This document shows positions 38,097-47,875 of a stretch of 64,000 bases of DNA, piece after piece. The notes beneath the pieces were generated by a model that did no database searches, had not been told where the DNA came from, and was given only the letters and a program-made list of their open reading frames with translations. Numbering within the stretch: position 1 is the stretch's first letter; each line of letters begins with the position of its first letter. The translations under genes were made by a program, and so were the position numbers. This stretch comes from Echinicola jeungdonensis (GTDB taxonomy: Bacteria > Bacteroidota > Bacteroidia > Cytophagales > Cyclobacteriaceae): positions 558,001-622,000 of the forward strand of contig NZ_JAUFQT010000002.1 of NCBI RefSeq assembly GCF_030409905.1, written 5' to 3'.

Positions 38097-39395
38097 TTAG
38101 TTTAGTACTTTGATGATAAAGTAATTTTTTTTGCCTTTTTGAACCAGCAAATATTTATCCTGAAGCAATTCGGTACCTTCCAAGCTGCCTTGGGGATCGG
38201 TCAATTTGCTTTTATTGATACTGACTCCTCCACCTTGAATCATTTTCCTGGCTTCCCCTTTTGATTTGAAAATGACTCCCTGGCCTTTGTCACCCAAAAG
38301 GTCAAGTACTCCATTGACATCTTGATATTCCCCCTGTGAAATTTCTACCTGCGGAACTCCATCAAAAACTTGAAGGAAAGTCCGTTCATCCAGAGAGGCC
38401 AAATCCTCAGTGGATGATTTTCCAAACAGAATAGAGGAAGCTTTAACAGCCATTTCATAATCAGCCTCTGAATGGACCAAAATGGTGATGTTCTTCGCAA
38501 TTTCTTTTTGCAATATCCTTAGATGAGGAGCTTCTGCATGCTCTTTTTCCAGGTTCTCAATCGTGTCCTTATCCAAGGTGGTAAATATCCTAATATATTT
38601 GGATGCATCTTCATCGGATACATTAAGCCAAAATTGATAAAAAGCATAGGGGGAAGTTTTTTCAGGATCCAACCAAACACTACCCCCTTCAGTTTTACCG
38701 AACTTAGAACCATCTGCCTTGGTAATTAAAGGAACAGTAAGCGCAAAGGCATTGCCTCCGCCCATTCTTCTGATCATTTCAGTTCCGGTCACAATATTAC
38801 CCCATTGGTCAGATCCACCAAGCTGGACCGTGCAATTATTATTTTTCCATAAATGGTAAAAGTCATAGCCTTGGATCAACTGATAGGAAAATTCAGTGAA
38901 AGAAAGGCCATTTCCATCTTCCAAGCGCCTTTTTACACTGTCTTTGGCCATCATATAGTTAACTGTAATGTGCTTTCCAACATCCCGTATAAATTCTAAA
39001 AAGGAAAATTGGGAAATCCAATCATAGTTATTGACCAATTCGGCTTTATTGGATTTATCATCTTCAAAATTCAGGAATTTAGCCAATTGCTTTTGGATGC
39101 CGGAAATGTTTTTATCCAAGGTAGCCTTGTCCAGCAGGTTCCTTTCGGCAGATTTAAATGAAGGATCTCCAATCATTCCTGTAGCACCTCCCACCAAAGC
39201 AAAAGGTTTATGCCCTGCTCTTTGAAAATGAAGGAGGGTCATTACTCCAACTAAATGGCCGATATGTAAAGAATCTGCTGTAGGGTCAAATCCAAGATAT
39301 GCAGAGGTAATCCCTTTATTTAGATGTTCTTCTATTTCCGGTGTCATATCCTGGAGCATTCCTCTCCAGCGCAATTCTTCTATAAAGCTGTTCAT
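38097..39395 (-). CDS. tyrS: Tyrosine--tRNA ligase
   Basis: A 432-residue class I aminoacyl-tRNA synthetase. The HIGH motif is in [13 protein letters not shown] (about 37-49), the tyrosine-binding region is [10 protein letters not shown], and the KMSKS-equivalent is [10 protein letters not shown]-terminal S4 RNA-binding domain (about 365-430) is present, as in bacterial TyrS. It charges tRNA-Tyr. It has a TATATTTG promoter element upstream and appears monocistronic. Confidence 0.97.
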   Translation of the reverse strand: MNSFIEELRWRGMLQDMTPEIEEHLNKGITSAYLGFDPTADSLHIGHLVGVMTLLHFQRAGHKPFALVGGATGMIGDPSFKSAERNLLDKATLDKNISGIQKQLAKFLNFEDDKSNKAELVNNYDWISQFSFLEFIRDVGKHITVNYMMAKDSVKRRLEDGNGLSFTEFSYQLIQGYDFYHLWKNNNCTVQLGGSDQWGNIVTGTEMIRRMGGGNAFALTVPLITKADGSKFGKTEGGSVWLDPEKTSPYAFYQFWLNVSDEDASKYIRIFTTLDKDTIENLEKEHAEAPHLRILQKEIAKNITILVHSEADYEMAVKASSILFGKSSTEDLASLDERTFLQVFDGVPQVEISQGEYQDVNGVLDLLGDKGQGVIFKSKGEARKMIQGGGVSINKSKLTDPQGSLEGTELLQDKYLLVQKGKKNYFIIKVLN

Positions 39396-39431
39396 AGAAA
39401 TTCTTAGCTGCTTTTTAATTATTTAAAGCTG

Positions 39432-39439
39432 CAAATATA
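39432..39439 (-). promoter_or_regulatory. -7 promoter element of tyrS
   Basis: Minus-strand TATATTTG matches TAnnTTTG, 36 bases upstream of the tyrS start. Confidence 0.5.
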
Positions 39440-39724
39440 GGGTTTGTGGTCTTAGAAATAAAGCATCACAAAAATTATAAGTTAATCCACTAGAAATCAG
39501 AAGGCGGGAGGACTTACTTTATTGAGTTAGTTAATCCATTAAAAAAAATGATCTAATGAGGAAAAAAGATTATTTGTTCCCGATATGGTCAAAATCTTTT
39601 TTTTCCTATCTTAAAGAGAACAATCTTAAAATGTATTTTCGTTGATAAAGTTTTTTACCAATGGAATAGGAGGAGCATGCCCTTCAAAATTTTCGATATA
39701 AATTTAACTATAGACAATATGCCC
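39440..39724. other. AT-rich divergent intergenic region
   Basis: About 285 bases between tyrS and the GSCFA gene, very AT-rich, with no supported gene, hairpin or repeat. The GSCFA frame is open upstream to 39677 but that extension is not family-like. Confidence 0.45.
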
Positions 39725-40699
39725 ATGAGTACATTTAGAAGTGAACTAAAGATTTCCAAGAATCCTACTAAAATTGAAAAGGGATCCAAAATCCTCTCAA
39801 TGGGGTCGGGGTTTTCATCCATGATGGCAGAAAATCTGATGAGATATGGTTTAAATATTTCCAACAATCCGTTTGGCCGGGTGTACAACCCCATATCAAT
39901 ATTTAACCTGCTGGAAATAGCCGGTAATCACGTTCAGGTAGATGAAAAACAAATAACCGAATACGATGGGAACTGGAATCATTTTCAGTTTAATTTTTTA
40001 AGAAGGAGAAAATCTCCAGAGGATTTGCTCAACAATATTAATATAAAGGTCGAGCAGGTCCGGAAAGAATTTTTTAAAAATGAGTTTTTGATATTGAGCT
40101 TTGGGTCAGCTTTTGTTTTTAGGCATAAGGAAACCAAACAAGTAGTGGCCAATTGTCATAAAGCCCCTCAACACCTTTTTGAAAAGGAGTTATTATCAAC
40201 CGAACAAATCCTAAAAGCATTTCGGCATATTTATCCTCAGCTCAATCATTTTAAGGATATTATATTGGTGCTCAGTCCCGTGATGCACACTAAGGATAGT
40301 ATTACCCTTAATCAGGTCAGCAAATCCGTATTAAGGGTGGCAATGCATCAGATTGTATCAGAGTTTCCGGAAGTAAAATATTTCCCTGCTTATGAATTTT
40401 TGATCAGTGATTTGAGGGATTACCGTTTTTATGAGCGGGATTTCTTGCAGCCCAATCAAATGGCCTCAGATTACATCACTTCCAAATTCAATGAGGCTTA
40501 TTTTGACCCTCAACTTTATGAAATCTCCAAGGAAATGGATGATATATTGCATGGAGTGGAGAGCATTCCCTATAACCCTCAAAGCAGGGATTTTGTTTTT
40601 GAAGTTAATAGTGCAATTAAATCCCTACAAGAGCTTGATTCCAAGATTGATACCCGATTGGCCATCAATTTATTGGAGGCCAAAATAAATCAGGATTAA
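39725..40699 (+). CDS. GSCFA-domain protein
   Basis: The ATG at 39725 gives 324 residues beginning STFRSELKISKN, the usual family start; an in-frame ATG at 39677 would add 16 residues. The GSCFA family is an SGNH/GDSL-like hydrolase fold named after its GSCFA motif. Here that motif reads GSGFS (Cys to Gly). The later block VLSPVMHTKDSI and the RYFPAYE-like region (KYFPAYEFLISD) match the family. The biochemical role of the family is not established. The change in the name-giving cysteine is notable. Confidence 0.85.
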   Translation: MSTFRSELKISKNPTKIEKGSKILSMGSGFSSMMAENLMRYGLNISNNPFGRVYNPISIFNLLEIAGNHVQVDEKQITEYDGNWNHFQFNFLRRRKSPEDLLNNINIKVEQVRKEFFKNEFLILSFGSAFVFRHKETKQVVANCHKAPQHLFEKELLSTEQILKAFRHIYPQLNHFKDIILVLSPVMHTKDSITLNQVSKSVLRVAMHQIVSEFPEVKYFPAYEFLISDLRDYRFYERDFLQPNQMASDYITSKFNEAYFDPQLYEISKEMDDILHGVESIPYNPQSRDFVFEVNSAIKSLQELDSKIDTRLAINLLEAKINQD

Positions 40700-40707
40700 G
40701 ATCTAAA

Positions 40708-40746
40708 AAAAAGCCTTCCAGGCTTAATGACCCTGGAAGGCTTTTT
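40708..40746. terminator. Bidirectional rho-independent terminator
   Basis: 15-bp inverted repeat AAAAAGCCTTCCAGG/CCTGGAAGGCTTTTT with a 9-base loop. It follows the GSCFA gene and can also end the convergent PD40 gene. Confidence 0.93.
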
Positions 40747-40866
40747 GGGCCTTGGTTAATGGCTATTGAGTTGTTAAAAGGTTAAGTGGTACATTTGCTG
40801 AAAACAATTTATGCAGAATTTAATGTTTAACCCCTGAAAATCAAATAGTCCATTTTTTATCTTAAT

Positions 40867-41775
40867 CTATTCCTTTTCATTCCTTTCCATCACCAAAACC
40901 AGGCGGTTTGATTTGGGACTAATGGCCATTCTGCTTATGGCACCATAACCAGGCATCGTTACCTTTGCAATTTTGACCCAGTCTTGGCTTTTCTTAATTT
41001 TTTTGATAAACAGTTCTTGGTCCCTGGCCATCAAAAGGGTGTTTTTATCCAACCATATAAAATCAACAGCACCACTTAAGGCCACCCCAAAATTGGACTG
41101 CACATTTTCTTCCAGGTCGTAAGCTTTGATTTCATAGGTGTCCTTTCCGTTGATTACCACATTGGCTCCTTTATCCAAAAATGTCACTTGGCTGGTTTTA
41201 GGTCTTTTTTGGATACTTCTTCCAACGTTTTCTGCCAAGGTGACCACATTTTCCCTGCTACGTGGATAAATCAACTTATTGGGTTCCCCTTCTATATTCA
41301 TCGCAGCTATATTATTGTACCAATCATAATAATTGACAGGCTCAATGTCATCATAAAGCAATTCGGGTTCCCCAAAATTGATGGGGTATAACCATAATCT
41401 TTTACTGTTGTCTTCTTCTACGGTGACAGCAGAAATGTATTTGCCACAATCTGTCAATAGGGGGGAATATTCATTTTTTGTTGAAGTCCTGGTCATATTG
41501 GTGAACTTCCCTGACTCAAAACTATACAGAAAAATATCAAAATTCCCTTTTTCATCCGAGGAGGAAAACACCATTTGATCATCGTTGATGAAAAATGGTT
41601 GATTGTCATAACCCTGCCTATCTGTGATTTTTTTTGCACTTCCAGGAATAATACTGAATTGACCGAGAAATTTTTTGGTCTCTAATGAAATAAGGTCATA
41701 GGAGCCTTGAGCATATAGGTTTTGAGAACCTAAAACCAAACTAATAAGAAATATAAATAGGAAATGTTTTTTCAT
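40867..41775 (-). CDS. Secreted TolB-like WD40/PD40 beta-propeller protein
   Basis: A 302-residue protein with a Sec signal ending LGSQNLYAQ. Repeats of the PD40 type are visible: DNQPFFINDDQMVFSSSDEKGNFDIFLY in pieces, YSPLLTDCGKYISAV and YGAISRMAISPKSNRLVLV. This predicts a partial six- or seven-blade propeller in the periplasm or outside. It is probably involved in protein or ligand binding, not catalysis. It is monocistronic. Confidence 0.75.
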   Translation of the reverse strand: MKKHFLFIFLISLVLGSQNLYAQGSYDLISLETKKFLGQFSIIPGSAKKITDRQGYDNQPFFINDDQMVFSSSDEKGNFDIFLYSFESGKFTNMTRTSTKNEYSPLLTDCGKYISAVTVEEDNSKRLWLYPINFGEPELLYDDIEPVNYYDWYNNIAAMNIEGEPNKLIYPRSRENVVTLAENVGRSIQKRPKTSQVTFLDKGANVVINGKDTYEIKAYDLEENVQSNFGVALSGAVDFIWLDKNTLLMARDQELFIKKIKKSQDWVKIAKVTMPGYGAISRMAISPKSNRLVLVMERNEKE

Positions 41776-42055
41776 GTCTAACTAATATTTAGCTACAAAT
41801 CTCTAAATTAAAAAAGTAAATCAAAAACTTTAAAGATACACCTATTTCTTCGATGGTTTCCAATTGGTAGCCAATGGGTCAAAATTTGTTTTAAATCCCA
41901 AATTATATGTATTTAATAGTTCGAATTCGGACATTTTTTTGTTCGGTTTTGATACAAAGAAATTTTAGGATATGACTTGGGAAGGCCAAAACTGGTATTT
42001 TTAACATATGGCATTCTTTTAGTAATTTGAAAACCGATAGATAAGTAGACAGGCC

Positions 42056-42343
42056 TTGAAAAAATCATTTCCTACAGAATTAATTTTATGGTCCATTGCC
42101 CTCCTTGGTATTCTATGGATTGACCCAATGGCTACCCATTCTTTTTCCCTCTGTCCAATTCATGGGTTGGGGGGAGACTGGTGTCCTGGTTGTGGATTGG
42201 GAAGGGCTATGAAATTGATGATTATGGGGAAATGGGGGACTTCCTGGGAAATGCACCCCCTTGCAGGTTTCGCATGGTCAGTTCTTCTTATCCGTATTTT
42301 TCAACTAATAAAACAATTAAAAACAAAGCAATATTATGGCTAA
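42056..42343 (+). CDS. DUF2752 domain membrane protein
   Basis: A 95-residue protein with two membrane helices. The DUF2752 signature CPIHGLGGDWCPGCGLGRAM is at about 33-52 and HPLAGFAW at about 67. The best start is TTG at 42056 (KKSFPTELI), as no ATG precedes the first helix. Function is unknown, although the conserved cysteines could coordinate a metal or form disulfides. Its stop overlaps the TM2 gene by 8 bases, so the two are coupled. Confidence 0.85.
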   Translation: MKKSFPTELILWSIALLGILWIDPMATHSFSLCPIHGLGGDWCPGCGLGRAMKLMIMGKWGTSWEMHPLAGFAWSVLLIRIFQLIKQLKTKQYYG

Positions 42344-42755
42344 TGTATTAAAACACCTCCCGGAACTGGAGGGTATGGAGCTTGGATATGTACAAGGTAT
42401 CCTTAAAAACATGGATGACGAACAGGCAAATCTTTTTGCTCAAGTGTACCGGGCAAGAAGGAAAGATAACCAAATGATACTTATCCTGGCAATTTTGGGT
42501 TTTTTTGGATTTGCGGGTTTGCACCGGTTTATTTTAGGGCAAATAGGCCTTGGCATCCTTTACCTCCTTACAGTAGGGTTATGTTGGATAGGTACCATTG
42601 TGGATTTGGTAAATTATAAAAGTCTCGCCTACGAATATAATATCAAAATTGCCCATGAAACTTTGAATATGATGTCCAACGGGGGTATGACAGGTAATGG
42701 AGGTACTACTCCAAATGGAAATGAATCTGATGAGGCATCCAAAGGCCATGCATAA
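42336..42755 (+). CDS. TM2-domain protein
   Basis: A 139-residue protein. The TM2 domain (two helices joined by a short loop) is at about 47-100, with the signature FFGFAGLHRFILGQIGLGIL and a GTIVDLVNY-type end. A soluble N-terminus of 45 residues and a Gly/Asn-rich tail (NGGMTGNGGTTPNG) flank it. TM2 proteins are often found with DUF2752, as here; the function is unknown. It overlaps the next lipoprotein gene by 8 bases. Confidence 0.88.
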   Translation: MANVLKHLPELEGMELGYVQGILKNMDDEQANLFAQVYRARRKDNQMILILAILGFFGFAGLHRFILGQIGLGILYLLTVGLCWIGTIVDLVNYKSLAYEYNIKIAHETLNMMSNGGMTGNGGTTPNGNESDEASKGHA

Positions 42756-43698
42756 CAGGTGTTTTTCTTCCCTTTATTGGCTATTGCTAATTCCCCTATG
42801 GAGTCTAATTAACTCCTGCAACAATGGACCCAAACATGCAATCACAAATATCCAAAAGGAATTGGATGGAATAAGCAAAGTGGAAATAAATGGTGGGCCC
42901 TTGGAAGTAAGCTATGAAGGAGATGCCAATCGGTCAAATTTTTTCCTAAACGCATATTTTGAATCTGCTAATAAAGAAGTCCCAGGAATAGAATATTCTA
43001 TAGTAGATGATTTACTAATTATCAGTTTCGATATAAGTGGTAATTTCCCAGGTTGGCTCAGCAACAATAAGGGGTTTATTAGTCTAGCGGGCCCTAAAAA
43101 TGTTAAGCTTGTTATCAAAAATGGCTCAGGGCCTGTTTTTGTAAAAAATGTGGACCATAAGGAAATCATTATTAATACGGGATCTGGAAAAATGGAAGTG
43201 TCCAACTTATCGGGGAATAAAATCCATTTGAGTGCTGGTTCAGGAAAAATAAATGGGGAGAATGTAGCCGCAGATATGGAGATTACCGTTAGATCTGGTC
43301 ATGGAAAACTCGAAAATTTGAAAGGATCGATAAAAGGGGAGGTCAGCAGTGGTTACTTGGAACTAAACCAAGTGGATGGAAAGGTAGATGGAAAAGTCAG
43401 TTCCGGAAAAATGAAACTTCAGAATGTAAGCTCCCTGGGAAATTTAAAGGTAAGCTCAGGTTCCATTCAGGTGGAAAATGGAGGATTAGGTTCCAGTACT
43501 TTTTTGGAATGTTCTTCCGGCTCCATTCATATTCAGACAGATGATGATTTGAGTAATTTTAATTTTTATTTAAAAGCTTCCAGTGGAAGTGTCAAGGTTG
43601 GAAATCAAAAGGATGGGGATAAATTGGAAATAGATAATGGAGCCCCGGAAACTGTTAATGGTAATGTAAGTTCCGGTAGTATTCGTATTTTAAATTGA
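42748..43698 (+). CDS. Lipoprotein with adhesin-like GIN (DUF2807/DUF4097-type) beta-solenoid
   Basis: The ATG at 42748 gives 316 residues with a lipoprotein signal ending in LINSC. An upstream in-frame ATG at 42697 lies within the TM2 gene and is unlikely. The body consists of short beta repeats with S/G-G-S-I/M steps (GSGKMEVSNLSG, GSGKINGENV, SSGYLELNQVDG, SSGSIQVENGG, SSGSVKVGNQ), a GIN/DUF4097-type right-handed solenoid. It probably sits on the envelope. It is the third gene of a tightly packed DUF2752-TM2 set. Confidence 0.8.
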   Translation: MHNRCFSSLYWLLLIPLWSLINSCNNGPKHAITNIQKELDGISKVEINGGPLEVSYEGDANRSNFFLNAYFESANKEVPGIEYSIVDDLLIISFDISGNFPGWLSNNKGFISLAGPKNVKLVIKNGSGPVFVKNVDHKEIIINTGSGKMEVSNLSGNKIHLSAGSGKINGENVAADMEITVRSGHGKLENLKGSIKGEVSSGYLELNQVDGKVDGKVSSGKMKLQNVSSLGNLKVSSGSIQVENGGLGSSTFLECSSGSIHIQTDDDLSNFNFYLKASSGSVKVGNQKDGDKLEIDNGAPETVNGNVSSGSIRILN

Positions 43699-43805
43699 CA
43701 AGGATGGTTTGAAGAAAGAGGAAGTATGTTTCAAAAATTATTTCCTTGTCAGGAAAAAAATAATAATGGATAATGATTATATTCCATAAATAATAGAGCA
43801 AAATT

Positions 43806-44072
43806 ATGGAGATCATTTGGTGGCTTATATTTGGGTTAATTGCAGGGGCTTTGGCCAAATGGATTATGCCCGGCAGGGATCCGGGAGGGATATTTATAAC
43901 TATCCTGATTGGAATTGGAGGCGCTTTTGTCGGGGGAATAATAGGAAGAGCTCTTGGATTTGAAAGTGCGGGAGGAAGTAGTCTGGGCTGGGGTTTGGTC
44001 TGGGCAGTTATTGGCGCATTGATTATCCTTTATATTTGGAAAAAATGGCTTGGACCCAGATTTTCCAAATAA
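43806..44072 (+). CDS. GlsB/YeaQ/YmgE family stress-response membrane protein
   Basis: An 88-residue protein with three hydrophobic segments and the family pattern LIFGLIAGALAKWIMPGRDPGG at the start, then GIGGAFVGGIIGRALG. Such small transglycosylase-associated proteins are stress-linked inner-membrane proteins of unknown mechanism. It is followed by a strong terminator and appears monocistronic. Confidence 0.9.
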   Translation: MEIIWWLIFGLIAGALAKWIMPGRDPGGIFITILIGIGGAFVGGIIGRALGFESAGGSSLGWGLVWAVIGALIILYIWKKWLGPRFSK

Positions 44073-44110
44073 AAATCACCAAATAATATTCACGCAAATT
44101 CGCAAAGAAT

Positions 44111-44148
44111 AAAATAAGGTGTAATTTTTCTTAATTACACCTTATTTT
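44111..44148. terminator. Bidirectional terminator between GlsB-like and M28 peptidase genes
   Basis: Perfect 16-bp inverted repeat AAAATAAGGTGTAATT/AATTACACCTTATTTT with a 6-base loop. Confidence 0.88.
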
Positions 44149-44245
44149 ATTTCATTTTTATTCATTTCTCTTCACTCTTTGTTCTTAAGGAAATGGGTAA
44201 ATGAACATTGAAGATCTCAATAGCAGTAAACTTCAAAAAAATCCA

Positions 44246-45730
44246 TTAGTATCCATAAAGTGATTTTCCTGCAGCTTCATATTTATCCCCCGGTAACCAA
44301 AAAGGTTGCTCCTTCATATTGGCGATTTTTTGGGCTGTCAATAGATAGGATTTCCAATATTTCATAACATATTCCAGGTCCATGCTATCAACTTCATCTG
44401 CTGGTTGATGATAATATTTCATGATTTCCTCATCAAAAGCTGTAAAGCCTAAACTAAATGTTGGAGCTGGTATCCCCTTTTTAGCAAAATTGACATTATC
44501 TGACCTGTCATATAGCCCTTGTTCAGGAGAAGGATCCGGGATAGTTTTTAATCCATAATGATTTATGGCTTCCTTGATAAGAGGATCAGCTGTGGACCTT
44601 CCCAAACCAACTACGGTAATGATTTCTGTATTATTATATCCACCATTATCGATATTGAGATTATAAATAATTTGGTCAAGGGGAATTAATGGATTTTCTG
44701 CAAAATAGGCAGAACCCAACAAGCCCTTTTCTTCGGCCGTCCAGGCGCAAAGCAGAACAGACCTTTTGGGTGGATTTTGAGCAAAATATTGAGCAGCATT
44801 GATAAGGGCTACAGTTCCTACCGCATTGTCTCTGGCACCATTATAAATGGAATCACCTTCTGCATCAACTCTTCCTACCCCTAAGTGGTCAAAATGGGCA
44901 GAAAGCATTACAAATTCATTTTTGAGTTGGGCGTCCGTCCCTTCAATTTTGGCAATTACATTACGTCCTTTGATCAATTGGTTGCCTTTGCTTTCTATGG
45001 AAATTTTGGCTTTTACAGATTTATTCTGATCTATGAAATGCATCAATTTACCATCTAGGTCCTTGACCCAGAAATAAGGAATGCTGGAGGGCTGATCAAA
45101 ACTTTCGGCAATGGTCAGCCTGGGCTTATTAAGGTAATTGGTAAGCAAACCCCAAGGGGTATTGGGCAAATGGTACATTTCTATCAAACCAATGGCCCCT
45201 TTTCCTTTTGCCCATTGCTGCTTTTTTCTTCCAAGTTCCAGGATTTCCGCAGGATTGGTCTTTCCAGGTGCCCCCACACGGGTCACCAGGATTTTCCCAT
45301 TAAGATCAATATTTTTAAGGTTTTCCTCCAAGCCATAACCTGCAATTTTCAATTCAAATTTCCCTTTCAAACTTCCCCCATCCATCATCAACAAATTATC
45401 ACCATGTTTTAAAAGGCTGGTGTCCAATTGGATCAGGGCAGATTGCGGAGGTTGGGATAAGCGAAAGGGGATAGGCTGGAAATATCCATTAGCATTGGAA
45501 AGTTCCTTTGCCCCATATTTCCAAAATTGGTTAGCGATGTATTTTGCGGCAATATCTATTTCAGACCGGAGGGCATCTCTTCCTTTGAGTTCATCTGATG
45601 CTAAAAAACGGAAATGAGCCAGTGATTCCTTTGGTTTAATAACCTGGTCAATGGTTTGCCCTTGGGCATTGGTGAAAAATGAAATGGAAGTAATAAATAT
45701 TAAAAGGAGGGAGGAAGTAGGTTTTTTCAT
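44246..45730 (-). CDS. M28-family zinc metallopeptidase
   Basis: A 494-residue exported enzyme with a signal peptide ending FFTNAQG. Zinc ligands and catalytic residues of the M28 fold are visible: HFDHLGVG, ARDNAVGTVAL (Asp bridging), TAEEKGLLGSAYF (catalytic Glu pair), and a late His in YHQPADEVDS. An inserted protease-associated-type region lies before the catalytic domain (about 110-230). It probably acts as an aminopeptidase in the periplasm or outside. It is monocistronic. Confidence 0.9.
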   Translation of the reverse strand: MKKPTSSLLLIFITSISFFTNAQGQTIDQVIKPKESLAHFRFLASDELKGRDALRSEIDIAAKYIANQFWKYGAKELSNANGYFQPIPFRLSQPPQSALIQLDTSLLKHGDNLLMMDGGSLKGKFELKIAGYGLEENLKNIDLNGKILVTRVGAPGKTNPAEILELGRKKQQWAKGKGAIGLIEMYHLPNTPWGLLTNYLNKPRLTIAESFDQPSSIPYFWVKDLDGKLMHFIDQNKSVKAKISIESKGNQLIKGRNVIAKIEGTDAQLKNEFVMLSAHFDHLGVGRVDAEGDSIYNGARDNAVGTVALINAAQYFAQNPPKRSVLLCAWTAEEKGLLGSAYFAENPLIPLDQIIYNLNIDNGGYNNTEIITVVGLGRSTADPLIKEAINHYGLKTIPDPSPEQGLYDRSDNVNFAKKGIPAPTFSLGFTAFDEEIMKYYHQPADEVDSMDLEYVMKYWKSYLLTAQKIANMKEQPFWLPGDKYEAAGKSLYGY

Positions 45731-46360
45731 ATTTTTCTGAAGGTTTCCAAGTAAAGATATTCATTTAAAGGTATATCAGCAATTGGGCCAGTGGTCTAAA
45801 ATCAACCATCCAAATGGCTCTTCATGTAATTTAACCTTAAAACAAGAAAGAATAAAATTCAATTGCTGGTTGCCTGAAAGCAAGATTAAATGGCCAAGGG
45901 CATTAGCGGAAATTTTTTCTCTCCATTGAAAGTGCCAGCGGCTAATGCAGGAAACTTCATTTGCTTATTTAACCCAGGGCAAGCAATAGCTTGGCCCTGG
46001 GCTAAATTTATTATTCCCTTTCAGGGAATTTTCCTTTATTCCATGAATCCATCGTTATTGTTTTCATACTGGAAGTTAAGTGAATAATTAGTCTAGGTTA
46101 ATTCAAAAATCAGTTTTCAAAGCCTGTTCCTTCGAGGGAAGGGAAATTTAAAATTTGAAGCCTGTTAAAGCTTCAACAATAATAACCTCGGGTGTAAACC
46201 CGGGGAGGGCTAAAATGAATATTACAGCCAACCCCATTAGGGGTTGAACTAATTTGCAAGTACTTGCAGAAAAGCGGATAATCAAATCATTGAAATAATT
46301 ATTTCAATCCTTTTAAAAAGTTGAAATTGCTCAAAGCAGTCGTCAGTCGACCTTCGACTG
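45731..46360. other. 630-bp gap crowded with inverted repeats
   Basis: No credible gene. From 45973 onward there are at least seven hairpins or palindromes in under 400 bases: CCCAGGGC/GCCCTGGG (45973-46001), ATTCCCT/AGGGAAT (46013-46029), CCTCGGGT-type/ACCCGGGG (46186-46204), CAACCCC/GGGGTTG (46229-46246), TGCAAGTACTTGCA (46255-46268), TTGAAATAATTATTTCAA (46290-46307) and CAGTCGA/TCGACTG (46344-46360). The last lies directly at the end of truC and may act as its terminator. The rest resemble intergenic repeat elements of unknown type. Confidence 0.65.
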
Positions 46361-47086
46361 TCAACTGTCATATTTGACCTCATGGACCAGTGATTCCCAA
46401 TTAAATTCCTTGAGAATTTTATTAAAATAGGAGGGAACAGGGGCTTCTACATGGATTTCCTTTCCTGTGACTGGGTGGTTCATTTGGGTTTTCCAGGCAT
46501 GGAGCAACATGTTGGGCATTTGAAAATGCATTCTAAAAAAGCGGTTTTGTTTGTTGTCTCCATGAGTCTTATCACCAATGATATAATTCCGCTCATGAGC
46601 AAAATGCCTGCGGATCTGATGCATTCTACCGGTATGAGGAAAAGCCCTAACCAAAGAATAACGACTGGTGGAATGCCTGGGAGAGGAAGCTTCCGGAATT
46701 TCTATTTGACCTAACCGCAGGTACTCGGTCTGTGCTTCCTGAAGATCCTTATTTAAGTTTTTCTTTAAGGGTTGATTTATAAGACCCTGTTCCTCTTTAG
46801 TATATCCTCTTACAATTGCCAGGTAATATTTTTTGATTTCCTTGTCCAAGAATAATTCCTGGAAAACCCTTACCACATCAGGAGATTTGGCAAACCACAA
46901 AATTCCTGAAGTAGGGCGGTCAATCCGATGAATGGGATAAACCCTCTGTCCAATTTGATCCCTTAAGAGCTGCATGGCATATACCGGCTCGGCATCCATA
47001 GCCAGACTGGTCTTATGAACCAAAAGCCCTGCCGGCTTATTAATGGCAATGTAAAAATCATCTTCAAAAAGGATAGGTAATTCCAT
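46361..47086 (-). CDS. truC: tRNA pseudouridine(65) synthase TruC-like
   Basis: A 241-residue RluA-family enzyme without an S4 domain. The catalytic Asp lies in HRIDRPTSGILW (about residues 53-64), and GLLVHK and HTGRMHQIRRH are the other family motifs. Length and motif wording match TruC, which converts U65 of tRNA-Ile and tRNA-Asp; two tRNA-Asp genes are elsewhere in the window. It is a lone gene. A DUF-type RluA assignment cannot be fully excluded, since specificity is hard to read from sequence. Confidence 0.85.
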   Translation of the reverse strand: MELPILFEDDFYIAINKPAGLLVHKTSLAMDAEPVYAMQLLRDQIGQRVYPIHRIDRPTSGILWFAKSPDVVRVFQELFLDKEIKKYYLAIVRGYTKEEQGLINQPLKKNLNKDLQEAQTEYLRLGQIEIPEASSPRHSTSRYSLVRAFPHTGRMHQIRRHFAHERNYIIGDKTHGDNKQNRFFRMHFQMPNMLLHAWKTQMNHPVTGKEIHVEAPVPSYFNKILKEFNWESLVHEVKYDS

Positions 47087-47359
47087 GTTGTTATTAAAGG
47101 TTTATTTAAATTGTTTTCACAAATGGCTTTAGGAATAAATATAAGCAAGCAATATAAAGTGCCTGATTGTTTTTATCCAATAATAGTGATGGTCTTTTAT
47201 TTTAGGAGATACAAATGGAAGGAATAAAACCAGGGAATTTTATAGCACCAAGTTGTAAATCAACTGATAATGGTCACATTTGTAAACACAATCCATTTTA
47301 ATGTCCAAATCAAGGGATTAAGTTAGGATTATTTAAAACCTGTTTTCTGCAAACTTCCC

Positions 47360-47845
47360 ATGAAACTCCCCAGTCTTTCTGCTATAAAAAAAGAAGTTTC
47401 TTTTTTATCCAAAGAGGAGCTTATTGCCTTGTTGATGGAAACGGCAAAGTTCACCACGGATAATAAGCAATTTCTGTTTTTTAAGGTCTTTGGCCGGGAA
47501 AACCCAGGGTTTTTTCAGGAAATGGTGGAAGCAGAGTTACAGGCTGCATTTGAAAATGCCAATATGGACCGTGCCCATTTTGCAAAAAAATCTGCACAAT
47601 CCATCCGGCGGAAACTCAATAAATACCTAAAATTCACCAAGGACAAAACGGTCCAGCTTGAGTTGATTGCATTTTTCTGTAAGGGACTTGCTCAGCATGG
47701 ATATCTGGATTATGCACATCCTGTCATTGAAAACTTGTACCAAATGCAATTAAACAAGATTCAAAAAATAAAAAACAACCTCCATGAGGACCTTCAGTAT
47801 GATTATCAAGGGATAATAGAAGGACTTGAGGAAGTTTTAAAATAG
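47360..47845 (+). CDS. Uncharacterised helical protein (DUF6155-like)
   Basis: A 161-residue protein, all-helical and charged, with no signal peptide or membrane segment. The start KLPSLSAIKKEVSFLSKEELIALLMETA resembles what I recall of the DUF6155 family, but I cannot verify this. A Cys/His-containing segment AFFCKGLAQHGY is the most distinctive part. The gene is alone, facing the unrelated small gene at 47876 convergently. No function is proposed. Confidence 0.65.
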   Translation: MKLPSLSAIKKEVSFLSKEELIALLMETAKFTTDNKQFLFFKVFGRENPGFFQEMVEAELQAAFENANMDRAHFAKKSAQSIRRKLNKYLKFTKDKTVQLELIAFFCKGLAQHGYLDYAHPVIENLYQMQLNKIQKIKNNLHEDLQYDYQGIIEGLEEVLK

Positions 47846-47875
47846 GTGGTCAGAGCAAACCGTTTAAATTCTAAT

